From assembly GCA_002104985.1 (NCBI GenBank), contig MCGO01000003.1:558001-622000 (forward strand): a stretch of 64,000 nucleotides of DNA, read 5' to 3'. This DNA is from Rhizoclosmatium globosum. Its lineage: Eukaryota > Chytridiomycota > Chytridiomycetes > Chytridiales > Chytriomycetaceae. The notes below the pieces were generated by a model, which had not been told where the DNA came from, made no database searches, and saw only the letters and a program-made list of their open reading frames with translations. Of this stretch, positions 1 through 11,135 are shown one piece after another. The position numbers and the translations under genes were made by a program. Numbering within the stretch: the stretch's first letter is position 1; each line of letters starts with the position of its first letter.

Positions 1-3000
1 AAAGACATCTTGGATCTCAACAGATGAACAAAAGAGATCAACTTCTTCAACCAAGACTAGTACAAAAGTATTTACAAGCAAAAGTGTCTATAGTAAAACA
101 AAGACATCACTACATACAAGAAGAACTGTCTATTCCACAACAGGAATAATTCAAACATCAAAAACTGAAATGACTCCAACAACCACATCACTGTTTACTT
201 TAAATTCAAGATTCAGCAGTAGGATCACAAGTACAAAAATTAAATTGACTAAGACTAAAACGAAGAGTTCAAATGCTGCAAAGACTTTCACTTCTTCATT
301 TACATCAACAAGTGTGGCAACACAGTCCACAAGTGCTGCAGTTTCTGGCACAACCAGCAACACCCCTGTGAGTGTTCCAACCTCACCAAGTGTTGAGCCT
401 AGCAGTACATCGGCTGCCTCAGTAAGTAGCTTTTGTTGTTTCTCAGAGCTTTCTTACTAATATTTGTACTAGACCTTTGTTTCAAGCCAAACATCTAGCA
501 GACCAGCAGAGGACAGCTCATCAACAGTTCAGACAAGCTCGTGGATTTCAACAGGTGATATTAAACGCTCCACAAGTGCAACCAGTGTTTCCTCAGAGTC
601 AGCACCAACTGTGCCAGCTACATCCTCACTGGGCTCTAGTTCTGTGACTTCACAATCTATATCCTCCAGCTCCATGTCTGGCAGTTCTCCTGCCAGTGTG
701 CCGTCCTCAACTAACGCTGAGTCAACTACTTTGTCCACAATGTCTCAGCCTGGCTCCAGTAGTGTGGCAACACAGTCCACAAGTGCTGCAGTTTCTGGCA
801 CAACCAGCAACACCCCTGTGAGTGTTCCAACCTCACCAAGTGTTGAGCCTAGCAGTACATCGGCTGCCTCAGTAAGTAGCTTTTGTTGTTTCTCAGAGCT
901 TTCTTACTAATATTTGTACTAGACCTTTGTTTCAAGCCAAACATCTAGCAGACCAGCAGAGGACAGCTCATCAACAGTTCAGACAAGCTCGTGGATTTCA
1001 ACAGGTGATATTAAACGCTCCACAAGTGCAACCAGTGTTTCCTCAGAGTCAGCACCAACTGTGCCAGCTACATCCTCACTGGGCTCTAGTTCTGTGGCTT
1101 CACAATCTATATCCTCCAGCTCCATGTCTGGCAGTTCTCCTGCCAGTGTGCCGTCCTCAACTAACGCTGAGTCAACTACTTTGTCCACAATGTCTCAGCC
1201 TGGCTCCAGTAGTGTGGCAACACAGTCCACAAGTGCTGCAGTTTCTGGCACAACCAGCAACACCCCTGTGAGTGTTCCAACCTCACCAAGTGTTGAGCCT
1301 AGCAGTACATCGGCTGCCTCAGTAAGTAGCTTTTGTTGTTTCTCAGAGCTTTCTTACTAATATTTGTACTAGACCTTTGTTTCAAGCCAAACATCTAGCA
1401 GACCAGCAGAGGACAGCTCATCAACAGTTCAGACAAGCTCGTGGATTTCAACAGGTGATATTAAACGCTCCACAAGTGCAACCAGTGTTTCCTCAGAGTC
1501 AGCACCAACTGTGCCAGCTACATCCTCACTGGGCTCTAGTTCTGTGGCTTCACAATCTATATCCTCCAGCTCCATGTCTGGCAGTTCTCCTGCCAGTGTG
1601 CCGTCCTCAACTAACGCTGAGTCAACTACTTTGTCCACAATGTCTCAGCCTGGCTCCAGTAGTGTGGCAACACAGTCCACAAGTGCTGCAGTTTCTGGCA
1701 CAACCAGCAACACCCCTGTGAGTGTTCCAACCTCACCAAGTGTTGAGCCTAGCAGTACATCGGCTGCCTCAGTAAGTAGCTTTTGTTGTTTCTCAGAGCT
1801 TTCTTACTAATATTTGTACTAGACCTTTGTTTCAAGCCAAACATCTAGCAGACCAGCAGAGGACAGCTCATCAACAGTTCAGACAAGCTCGTGGATTTCA
1901 ACAGGTGATATTAAACGCTCCACAAGTGCAACCAGTGTTTCCTCAGAGTCAGCACCAACTGTGCCAGCTACATCCTCACTGGGCTCTAGTTCTGTGGCTT
2001 CACAATCTATATCCTCCAGCTCCATGTCTGGCAGTTCTCCTGCCAGTGTGCCGTCCTCAACTAACGCTGAGTCAACTACTTTGTCCACAATGTCTCAGCC
2101 TGGCTCCAGTAGTGTGGCAACACAGTCCACAAGTGCTGCAGTTTCTGGCACAACCAGCAACACCCCTGTGAGTGTTCCAACCTCACCAAGTGTTGAGCCT
2201 AGCAGTACATCGGCTGCCTCAGTAAGTAGCTTTTGTTGTTTCTCAGAGCTTTCTTACTAATATTTGTACTAGACCTTTGTTTCAAGCCAAACATCTAGCA
2301 GACCAGCAGAGGACAGCTCATCAACAGTTCAGACAAGCTCGTGGATTTCAACAGGTGATATTAAACGCTCCACAAGTGCAACCAGTGTTTCCTCAGAGTC
2401 AGCACCAACTGTGCCAGCTACATCCTCACTGGGCTCTAGTTCTGTGGCTTCACAATCTATATCCTCCAGCTCCATGTCTGGCAGTTCTCCTGCCAGTGTG
2501 CCGTCCTCAACTAACGCTGAGTCAACTACTTTGTCCACAATGTCTCAGCCTGGCTCCAGTAGTGTGGCAACACAGTCCACAAGTGCTGCAGTTTCTGGCA
2601 CAACCAGCAACACCCCTGTGAGTGTTCCAACCTCACCAAGTGTTGAGCCTAGCAGTACATCGGCTGCCTCAGTAAGTAGCTTTTGTTGTTTCTCAGAGCT
2701 TTCTTACTAATATTTGTACTAGACCTTTGTTTCAAGCCAAACATCTAGCAGACCAGCAGAGGACAGCTCATCAACAGTTCAGACAAGCTCGTGGATTTCA
2801 ACAGGTGATATTAAACGCTCCACAAGTGCAACCAGTGTTTCCTCAGAGTCAGCACCAACTGTGCCAGCTACATCCTCACTGGGCTCTAGTTCTGTGGCTT
2901 CACAATCTATATCCTCCAGCTCCATGTCTGGCAGTTCTCCTGCCAGTGTGCCGTCCTCAACTAACGCTGAGTCAACTACTTTGTCCACAATGTCTCAGCC

Positions 3001-5272
3001 TGGCTCCAGTAGTGTGGCAACACAGTCCACAAGTGCTGCAGTTTCTGGCACAACCAGCAACACCCCTGTGAGTGTTCCAACCTCACCAAGTGTTGAGCCT
3101 AGCAGTACATCGGCTGCCTCAGTAAGTAGCTTTTGTTGTTTCTCAGAGCTTTCTTACTAATATTTGTACTAGACCTTTGTTTCAAGCCAAACATCTAGCA
3201 GACCAGCAGAGGACAGCTCATCAACAGTTCAGACAAGCTCGTGGATTTCAACAGGTGATATTAAACGCTCCACAAGTGCAACCAGTGTTTCCTCAGAGTC
3301 AGCACCAACTGTGCCAGCTACATCCTCACTGGGCTCTAGTTCTGTGGCTTCACAATCTATATCCTCCAGCTCCATGTCTGGCAGTTCTCCTGCCAGTGTG
3401 CCGTCCTCAACTAACGCTGAGTCAACTACTTTGTCCACAATGTCTCAGCCTGGCTCCAGTAGTGTGGCAACACAGTCCACAAGTGCTGCAGTTTCTGGCA
3501 CAACCAGCAACACCCCTGTGAGTGTTCCAACCTCACCAAGTGTTGAGCCTAGCAGTACATCGGCTGCCTCAGTAAGTAGCTTTTGTTGTTTCTCAGAGCT
3601 TTCTTACTAATATTTGTACTAGACCTTTGTTTCAAGCCAAACATCTAGCAGACCAGCAGAGGACAGCTCATCAACAGTTCAGACAAGCTCGTGGATTTCA
3701 ACAGGTGATATTAAACGCTCCACAAGTGCAACCAGTGTTTCCTCAGAGTCAGCACCAACTGTGCCAGCTACATCCTCACTGGGCTCTAGTTCTGTGGCTT
3801 CACAATCTATATCCTCCAGCTCCATGTCTGGCAGTTCTCCTGCCAGTGTGCCGTCCTCAACTAACGCTGAGTCAACTACTTTGTCCACAATGTCTCAGCC
3901 TGGCTCCAGTAGTGTGGCAACACAGTCCACAAGTGCTGCAGTTTCTGGCACAACCAGCAACACCCCTGTGAGTGTTCCAACCTCACCAAGTGTTGAGCCT
4001 AGCAGTACATCGGCTGCCTCAGTAAGTAGCTTTTGTTGTTTCTCAGAGCTTTCTTACTAATATTTGTACTAGACCTTTGTTTCAAGCCAAACATCTAGCA
4101 GACCAGCAGAGGACAGCTCATCAACAGTTCAGACAAGCTCGTGGATTTCAACAGGTGATATTAAACGCTCCACAAGTGCAACCAGTGTTTCCTCAGAGTC
4201 AGCACCAACTGTGCCAGCTACATCCTCACTGGGCTCTAGTTCTGTGGCTTCACAATCTATATCCTCCAGCTCCATGTCTGGCAGTTCTCCTGTCAGTGCT
4301 CCTTCTTCAACTGGTACTAAGCAAGTCACTGCATCTTCCTGGGCTTTTAGTTCTATCTCTTCAAAGGTCATGGAGTCTGTCTCTATTTCTGTCACTCCAG
4401 TCTCAACTGTCCTGTTATCACCTCCTGTTCAATTTACAAGTAGTATCCAGTCTGTTACTCCTGTAACACAGTCATCTGAAGATGCATCAAGGTCTAGGAC
4501 TACATCTGGATCATTTTTATCTTCAGCTGGCTTTATTCGAACTAAGTCTGATTCTTCAGTACACACAAGTAATGCTGTTCCACAAGTTGCATCAACTAAA
4601 ACTGTATCAAATACTTACATTGAATCTAATGAGCCGTTACGTACAAAAACAACACTGTTGGAAAGTTTGACTATTTCATCAGCAACTGTCCCTGCTTCAA
4701 TTTTTGTCACAGCATCTGTTACTCCACCATGTCCAATTGCTACAACACCTGCAGCTCTTCCACCATGTCCACTTGTGACAACTACTACTCCTGCTGGACC
4801 AGCATGTCCACTTGCTACCACAACTCACACTGTACCACCATGCCCTCTTGTGTCAACTGCACCAGCAACTCCTCCATGTCCTCTTGCAATTACAACTCCG
4901 GCTATTCTACCATGTCCACTTGCAACAACAACATCTGCTGCAGCAGTATGTCCACTTGTAACAACAACTCCAAATGTACCACCATGTCCACTAGCAGTTC
5001 CATCAACAACTGCAGCATTATGTCCTCTTGTGACCACACCAACACCTATTGTTCCACCTGTTCCTCCATTTGTTCCTTCAACTTTATCATCAAGAGTCTC
5101 TCCTACTCCTGCTCCTACCCCTGTTCCTGTCATCACAGTTCCAATTCCAATGTCAAGCACCAATTCCTCCAATGAAACTGCAGTTATATTGACAAAGCTT
5201 CCAGTTTCAAAAGGGGTTAAGTCTTTTGCAACTGGAACAATGCTGGGTCTGATGCTCCTTTTTGTTTTATAA
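1..5272 (+). CDS. Ser/Thr-rich GPI-anchored cell-surface protein (5' end outside window)
   Basis: One reading frame runs from the left edge to a TAA at 5270-5272 if nine identical 51-nt introns are removed (422-472, then every 450 bp to 4022-4072). Each has GTAAGT, TTACTAAT and TAG and contains an in-frame stop, so splicing is required. The spliced protein is mucin-like, dominated by Ser, Thr, Pro and Val. It ends in a Cys-Pro-Leu repeat block (about 4725-5055), a Ser/Thr linker and a short hydrophobic tail (GTMLGLMLLFVL) that looks like a GPI-attachment signal. The signal peptide would be upstream of the window. By analogy with fungal flocculins and adhesins I infer a wall-anchored protein that spaces or displays surface domains; no ligand-binding domain is visible here. 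The incomplete first exon already contains a diverged copy of the repeat (SWISTDEQKRSTSS against SWISTGDIKRSTSA). Confidence 0.75.
473..4072 (+). repeat. Eight tandem 450-bp exon+intron units
   Basis: Eight head-to-tail units, each a 399-nt exon (133 codons) followed by a 51-nt intron. Both lengths are multiples of three and every junction is phase 0, so any number of units keeps the frame. I see one difference among the copies: base 647 is A in the first unit and G in the others. Homology extends on the left from about 311 to 421 and on the right from 4073 to about 4290, where the last exon leaves the repeat. Such uniformity implies recent amplification or ongoing homogenisation. Confidence 0.95.
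4725..5055 (+). repeat. Cys-Pro-Leu/Ile protein repeat block
   Basis: Within the last exon of the GPI-type protein there are nine evenly spaced Cys-Pro-(Leu/Ile) motifs in a Pro/Thr/Ala-rich context, typically PPCPLATTTP-like and about 10-14 residues apart. Unlike the 450-bp unit the copies are diverged, so this block is old. The regular single cysteines could cross-link the protein to itself or to other wall proteins, which is inference. Confidence 0.8.
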
Positions 5273-5327
5273 TCTTTTTTCTAGACACTTTATTTTTCTC
5301 TACATATATAATTCTTCATTTTATTTC

Positions 5328-6289
5328 TTATTGTGCTACATTGGAATACACATCAAATCTTCTTTGATTATTGACAGGGATATTTTCTCTGGAAGTTTGC
5401 AAGAACTCAATGTCCAGTTCAGCATACGCAATGTCTTCTTTTTCATCCAGTTTAGCAACAACAACACCCATTGGATCAACTACAGATGAGTGACCCCAAG
5501 CAACATAGGAAGCAGTTGTATCACGAGCTGGAGAACAGGCAGCAACGTACATTTGGTTATCAATTGCTCTGGCTCGTTGGAGAAGCTCCCACTATAACAT
5601 CACAATTAACTCCAAAACGAACGAAGCCCACGTACATGCAAGGGACCAGTTGTCATATTAAAGGCGCCAGGGTAAATCATGGCGATGCATCCTTTACGAG
5701 CGGCAATCATGGCCATCTCAGGAAAACGTATGTCGTAGCAGATACCGACCCCAACTTTACCCACGGGGGTATCAAACATAGTAATTTCAGATCCTGCACT
5801 TAACACAGAAGACTCTTTGAAGGTTTGCTTTCCAGGAATGTCAATGTCGAACAGGTGGACCTAATTCGATTTCAGCAATACGAAACGTAACATGATCGTT
5901 CGTACCTTGCGATGAACGCCAAGTCGATCTCCATTAGGCCCCCAGATTGTGCAAGTATTATAGAACTTGGAGTTTGGGCCAGTCTCAGGGAAAGAGCCGC
6001 CAATTAAGAAGACACCTCCGTCCTTTGCCATTTGGGATAAGGCAGCAGAGGATGGACCATTTTCGAGTGGCTCTGCATACTTGGGAAAAAACGATGTTCC
6101 ATATGGACTGTTAAAACATTCTAGAGAGGCGGATAGTTTAAGTAGCATCACTCTTGTTCTATATGACCTACCAGGCAGTACAACGATGCTTGCTCCTTTG
6201 GAAGCAGCCTCCAACACCTTTTTTCGAGCATTGGCAAGGTTTGTTTCTTTTGAGGCTGTAACAGCAAGCTGGATCAGGGCTAGGCGCAT
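5328..6289 (-). CDS. NIT2: Omega-amidase / nitrilase-family protein NIT2
   Basis: Four exons on the minus strand (6289-6172, 6120-5906, 5860-5636, 5591-5328), with 44-51-nt introns, give 273 residues, the usual NIT2 length. The carbon-nitrogen hydrolase triad is intact: Glu40 in [11 protein letters not shown] (split by intron 1), Lys111 in HRK, and nucleophile Cys152 in GVGICYD. Family-typical segments [10 protein letters not shown] and [11 protein letters not shown] are present. Omega-amidase hydrolyses alpha-ketoglutaramate and alpha-ketosuccinamate to the keto acids plus ammonia, completing transaminase-driven glutamine and asparagine catabolism and repairing these side products. No signal or targeting peptide is apparent, so it is probably cytosolic. 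The gene is divergent from ATP11 and convergent with the GPI-type protein (55-bp gap). Confidence 0.93.
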
Positions 6290-6316
6290 TTCTGTCGTTT
6301 TCCTTTTGCAAAAAGG
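6290..6316. promoter_or_regulatory. 27-bp divergent start-to-start interval, NIT2/ATP11
   Basis: Only 27 bp separate the inferred ATG of NIT2 (6289, minus) from that of ATP11 (6317, plus). Both starts are supported by family length and, for ATP11, by an immediate mitochondrial-type presequence. The promoters and 5' untranslated regions must therefore overlap each other's transcribed regions. No TATA box fits in the gap. Confidence 0.6.
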
Positions 6317-7322
6317 ATGTTTCGACTCCGACCATTTGTGCAGCGCAACTTTCGTTGTAACTCGATTCGTACATTGGCATCAAGCTCAAGTGATCCGCTC
6401 CCCCTTGGTATAAACAACAATGAGGCACTCGCAAAGTACCGACACAAGCTGCAACAAAAAGCTGAACAGTGAGTTTAAATTCACGTCCTTTCAAATCTGA
6501 TATAATAAGCGTACAGGGAAGGCTTCAAAACCGTCGAAGAGTTGCTTCTCCACGGCGCCGCAAAGAAGAAACCTGTTGCTGTTCAAGCCCCAACCAACCA
6601 ATCGTTGTCAACTGGCGCTGCTCCTGCGCCTGTTTCTTCCAAACCATCGACTGCCTTTACAAAACAGCGAAAGGAAGGACTCCCGTCTTACGTTAAGACT
6701 CTTGATGAACTCGTTGATTTGGACAAGTTGAAAGACGAAACTTCAGATCGAATCGAGTTCATTTGGAATGAGTTTCACTCTACAAAGAATGGTATGGTAT
6801 CAGGTGTGATGAAGGCTGACTTTTACAGCCAGCTCAAAGCAAAAGGGAAGGAATACCCGATGGTGAGTTACTGCTGTTTCCGCGACCTTGCTAACAGTCT
6901 TTTCGTAGTTTATTCTGCCTCTCGCACGAGAGAGCGGTGTTGAATTCTTTATTCTGCAGTTCGCGTTCAACCAAATCTACTACACCTCGCTTTTGGAATA
7001 CAAAACTCACCTGACCGAATCTCGTCCGCGACTCACGTTGACACATTACGATGATCTCAGTGAATCCAAGAATATTGTCTTGATGAGAGGCGAAATCAGC
7101 CGTGAAGGCGGAATTCTCAAAGCCGACGATGCTCGTCTCCTCGTTCTAATGACTCAAATCTTTTATGTGACTGGAAGTGAGGCGAAAAAGAAGCTTGTCG
7201 AAACTTTCAACAAAAACCCGAGTGAGTTCCAATACCAGGTATGTTCGCTGATTAAATATGCTGTTGTGATTTCTAACCCCAATTACCAGGCACTTATTGA
7301 CGAGATGGAGAAATTGGAATGA
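6317..7322 (+). CDS. ATP11: F1-ATPase assembly chaperone ATP11 (ATPAF1 family)
   Basis: Four exons (6317-6468, 6517-6862, 6909-7238, 7290-7322) joined in phase give 286 residues. The N-terminus (MFRLRPFVQRNFRCNSIR) is Arg-rich and lacks acidic residues, as expected of a mitochondrial presequence. The body matches ATP11: a SYVKTLDELVDLDKLKDE segment, then EFFILQFAFNQIYYTSLLEY, a TLTHYDDL motif and IVLMRGEI. In yeast and mammals ATP11 binds the unassembled F1 beta subunit in the matrix and prevents its aggregation until alpha-beta assembly. Length and domain order are normal and I see no lesion. Confidence 0.92.
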
Positions 7323-7394
7323 TAATAATACTTCCTCCTTTATGTTTATTGCGAATTGTCAACGTTCAAAAACAAAACTGCTTCTTCTGACTTC

Positions 7395-9300
7395 ATGGCG
7401 TCCTCGCCACTAGTTATCCTCAGTGGTCAGAAATCTGCCATTGAAGTGCCTGAAATCTTAGCCATTATCTTCCACTTCCTGTCAAACAGGGATGTCCAAA
7501 CATCCCGCCTCGTGTGTAAAGCATGGAGCCTCACTGGAAACGACGCCATTCTCGCCAGATCAAAGAATCTTTTGCAAGTTGTGCTTGTTGTTTCTGAGTC
7601 GATAACAAATGCGACGGCGAGCGTTAAAAAGTCGAAGCATTCCTTTGTTGATGGGGAGCTCTTAAAACACGCTCTTGAGCTTGCGTCTCGAAAAGCAGGT
7701 TTGGATTCTCAGGCATATGGAATTCAGGCGGAGATTAACGCACTTATTGTATGTGACTCCATGGAGCTTGCAAACAACTGACATTTTCACTCAGCAATCG
7801 CATCCCATTGCACATGCCTTAGCCAAAACCCCAGCAACCTCAACAAACTTATACTTGGTTCCTATTACGCTACAATGTGTCGATCACCATCTCTCTGAAG
7901 ATTCACGGACGTTGGTCCGAAAGTTCGTCCCAATCCAAACCTCATCTGACAGAACTTCAACATCAAGAGCAAGCATTCGTAACTACTCCACCACCTCAGG
8001 TCTAAGAAGTCATCAGACTCAGTCGAACGCAACCCTTTTTCCCTCTCACGAGTATCCCCACTTCATAACTGAAAACAATTTCTTGAACGATTCATGCATC
8101 CTAGCCTTTGCTAGCGTTCATACACGGCGTGGCAACTCAGGAGGGATAAAGTTCACTCTCAAATGTCTAACCGGAAGTCCATCTGGTAGCACAAGTATCT
8201 TTAGCCGCGACACTCGCAGTTTTTTAATGGAACATGGCGTTGCCGAAATGGGCCGAAGCAACAATAATCTCAAGTTTCTCGCACCGTTATCTGAAGACGT
8301 TCTAAGAGACGGTTATATTGGTTCATTGAGGGATGGCTGTTTTGGTTCTGATTTTGTTGCATATTTTGGAACGAGACCGTGGACTCAACTGCCCGAAACT
8401 CCTGCCGAAAATTCAAATAGAGATCAATATGAAGTATTTATGGTGTCAGAAGATGGAGTGCTTGACACAGTCCCAATCCCTTCAACAACAAGTCGTCGCC
8501 AGGTTTTTGTTTTCTCTCTGGTTTCTCATCCTGTCTAATATTGTCGATTGCACAGAGTATGTTTTTGAATTCGTTGCACTTAACGGACGGCTGGTTGTGC
8601 ACAAAAGCCGATCCTACCTGCACACCAAAACCTGTGCCAGCATTCTTGGTATCATCCAATCCTCTAATTTCTCCTCTTGGATCAATCTACTGCCGTATTA
8701 AATGGAAGAACCTGTATGAAAAGTGTATTATAAAGGGACTTGATCTGGAGCGTGCCGGATTCACTGACAAAACTCTGTTTTACTTACGCAAGTATGTGTT
8801 TTCAAGTCTGGAATATCGAGGTGCTCCTATCGGTCAACACCCACCTGGAAATTCACTGCTACAGGCTTTGCGTTTGGTGATGTACGTTTGGGCCGATAAG
8901 TTGTCTCACTTTTTAGATCATGGTGAGGATAAAGAGGTCAAACAACGCCCTATAATTGTATTTGCAATAGACTTCAAAAACAAAATGAAGCAAGCTGATA
9001 TTATAACCAAAATGCATTTTGAACCAGACATAATGCTAGCACATTTGATTAAGTTACGCAAAGCAGCAGTGGAAAGATTTTTGGACAATCCCATAGGATT
9101 GAAGTAAGAATCTTAAGCTTTATTTTGATCATTTAACAGTCTTTCATAGATATCTTCAAGTCACTGGATTTACTTCGGAACTATCCAATATCAACGCTTT
9201 ATTTGCACACCTTTCACTCCCAGAAGTTCACACGACTAGAAGTAAAGCGTTTCATGATAAGATCACTCGATGTGTCAACATGGACACGCTTGAGATATAA
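7395..9300 (+). CDS. F-box protein, C-terminal region of unknown type
   Basis: Four exons (7395-7748, 7795-8502, 8556-9103, 9150-9300) give about 586 residues. An F-box lies near the N-terminus (about residues 16-45: EVPEILAIIFHFLSNRDVQT, then SRLVCKAW), as in SCF ubiquitin-ligase adaptors, which bind Skp1 through this motif. The remaining 500 residues show no leucine-rich, WD40 or Kelch repeats that I recognise, so the substrate-binding mode is unknown. The second intron uses an unusual GTTTTT donor. The start is the first ATG before the F-box; an upstream in-frame stretch lacks ATG. The gene ends 61 bp from the convergent gene at 9362. Confidence 0.65.
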
Positions 9301-9361
9301 AAATAAATAGAGATTTTATTAATCAATTCGTTTCTTTAAGAAAACAAAGACACCATAACCT

Positions 9362-11055
9362 TCAAGCCTTTGTACGACGAGTTCTCAAAGATCTTCCAAC
9401 GGCTTCGGCTGCTTCGGCTGCCTCTGCAGCACTTTGAGCCTGCACATCTTCTGTCTTCAACTCCGCCATCAAACTAGACGCATCTTCCTGAGTCAATGAT
9501 GCTGCCATGGTGACATCTTTCATTGATGCAGCAAGAGCCTTCTTTCCGCGGACACCTCGACCGCCACCGCGTTTCTTGTCCGTCATAGGAGCCATAGACA
9601 CTTGTTCGCTTTGGTCCACGACCATTTCGTCCACTTTTTCGTTCACAAGATTATTGTATTCTGCATCCATCGTCAAGGTTTTGGCATTGGACGCGTTAAT
9701 ACGAATCTCATCACCCTCATCCACCTCAAAATCTGCATCGTATTTTTCTTCTTCGACTGTAAGGGCTGGTGGAAGTGGTGGGGCTGACTCAACCTCCACT
9801 TCTTCTTTAATTTCATTGTCGTCGTCGTCTTCTTCGTTATCAGTTCCTTGGTGGCTGTGAAGAAGAGGAGTAATCTCGCTTGGGACAGGCATATAAGTTT
9901 GGGTTACTACAGGTGGGGCAGAATCGTGCATTTTCATGGACTAAGATTCAAGATTAGACATGAAAGACAGTGAAGTGTTATATTACCGCGAGAGCAGAAG
10001 ATAGGTCCTGGTCGATGCAATATGTAATCAATAATCCTTGAAATGATAGCAACTATTTGATTTACCTCAATTTTCTTTTTCAACTCTGAGTTTTCCTTTT
10101 TAAGAAGTGCATTTTCAGACAGAATAGTCTGCTGTTGCTGGGGACGCGAAAAGCTGACCTTTGGTTTGACAGATGGCGCAGCAACAGAAATAACAGGTTT
10201 CGTTGAAGCAACCTTTGATGAGGCGGAAGCAGCAACACGCGCAGAAGGTACAGTAGCAACAGCCCTCTTTTTCATCTCGGCGATGGACAATGGTTTTGCA
10301 GATTCAGTACTGCCAGAAGCAGCGTCACCACCCTTCACCGCGTCTGTCTTTTCCAAAGAAGCCGAGGAAGTCGTAGCTTTAAGAGAGGGCACACGTTTCT
10401 TCAAAAAGTCTTTTTGTGCAGGCTTTGAAGTTGCTGCGGTCGCAGCGTCCGGTTTTTGTTTGAGGACAGACTTCACAGCAGCAGGAATTGTTTTCTTTGC
10501 AGCCGGAGTGGAGGCTGACTTTGGCTTTGGAGCAGCAGCAACCGACACTGGCTTCGCAGGAGTTTGAAGTGGCTTTGCGAGTCCCGAGTCCGTGCGGGCG
10601 ACAGCGTTGTTGTGCTTCGCAGAGGGTTGACGGGTGACGGGCACGGGCATGGGCAGTTTGAGGCCGGACTTAACGGGAACAGGCACACGACTCGGCGACT
10701 GCGACTTTGACGCGTGCTGCTTCTTTGGCTTTTCTGTTTGTGGATTCGCCGCGAGTTTGCGTGTGTTAGTCCGAAGTCGCGTGCCTTCAACCCGCACTCA
10801 CTCAAAGAAACAAACAAACAAACACAAACCTTCGCGTCCCGGAGTCTTACTACGCTTGGTCTCGGTAACTGGTGCGACTGGTGCGGCACTGGCGTTGTTA
10901 GATGTGGAGTTCTCGGCAGCCACAGCCACAACTGCCTCAGCCTCAGGGACACTTTCTACAGATGCCCCAACGCTCTGCTCAGTTGGTTCTGGTACCTCTG
11001 TCGCGAGAATCGCGGCATTCGCAGCAATAGTACTCTTGCGTGTGCTTCGCACCAT
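9362..11055 (-). CDS. Basic, disordered protein with short coiled coil; function unknown
   Basis: The N-terminus starts at ATG 11055 (MVRSTRKSTIAANAAILATE). An Ala/Lys/Pro/Ser-rich basic region follows, then a short coiled coil (LLKKENSELKKKIE) and an acidic, then Arg-rich C-terminus (RSLRTRRTKA). Intron 1 starts at 10829 (GTTTGTG) and ends at 10785 or, with a better ACTAAC branch point, 10734; both keep phase 1. After the coiled coil the best model has introns 10065-10008 and 9986-9941 around a 21-nt microexon (9987-10007, DLSSALA). A single 125-nt intron also keeps frame. Composition suggests a nuclear or chromatin/microtubule-binding protein, but I recognise no family and assign no function. 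Confidence 0.6.
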
Positions 11056-11135
11056 GCTTTGTTAGTTTGTTTTTTCAATAAACGAATATATTCAAGAATG
11101 TCCCGTTTCCTTCATTACGCCCTGATGAATCCTCC

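Noticed and set aside
529..4466. Recurring antisense and out-of-frame open stretches in the 450-bp units
   Set aside because: They repeat with the unit and are shadows of the Ser/Thr-rich exon, whose frame continues on both sides of the array and ends in a GPI-type tail.
10166..10952. Long plus- and minus-strand frames overlapping the basic disordered gene
   Set aside because: Compositional shadows of the Ala/Ser-rich coding strand; no start context, splice consistency or domain.
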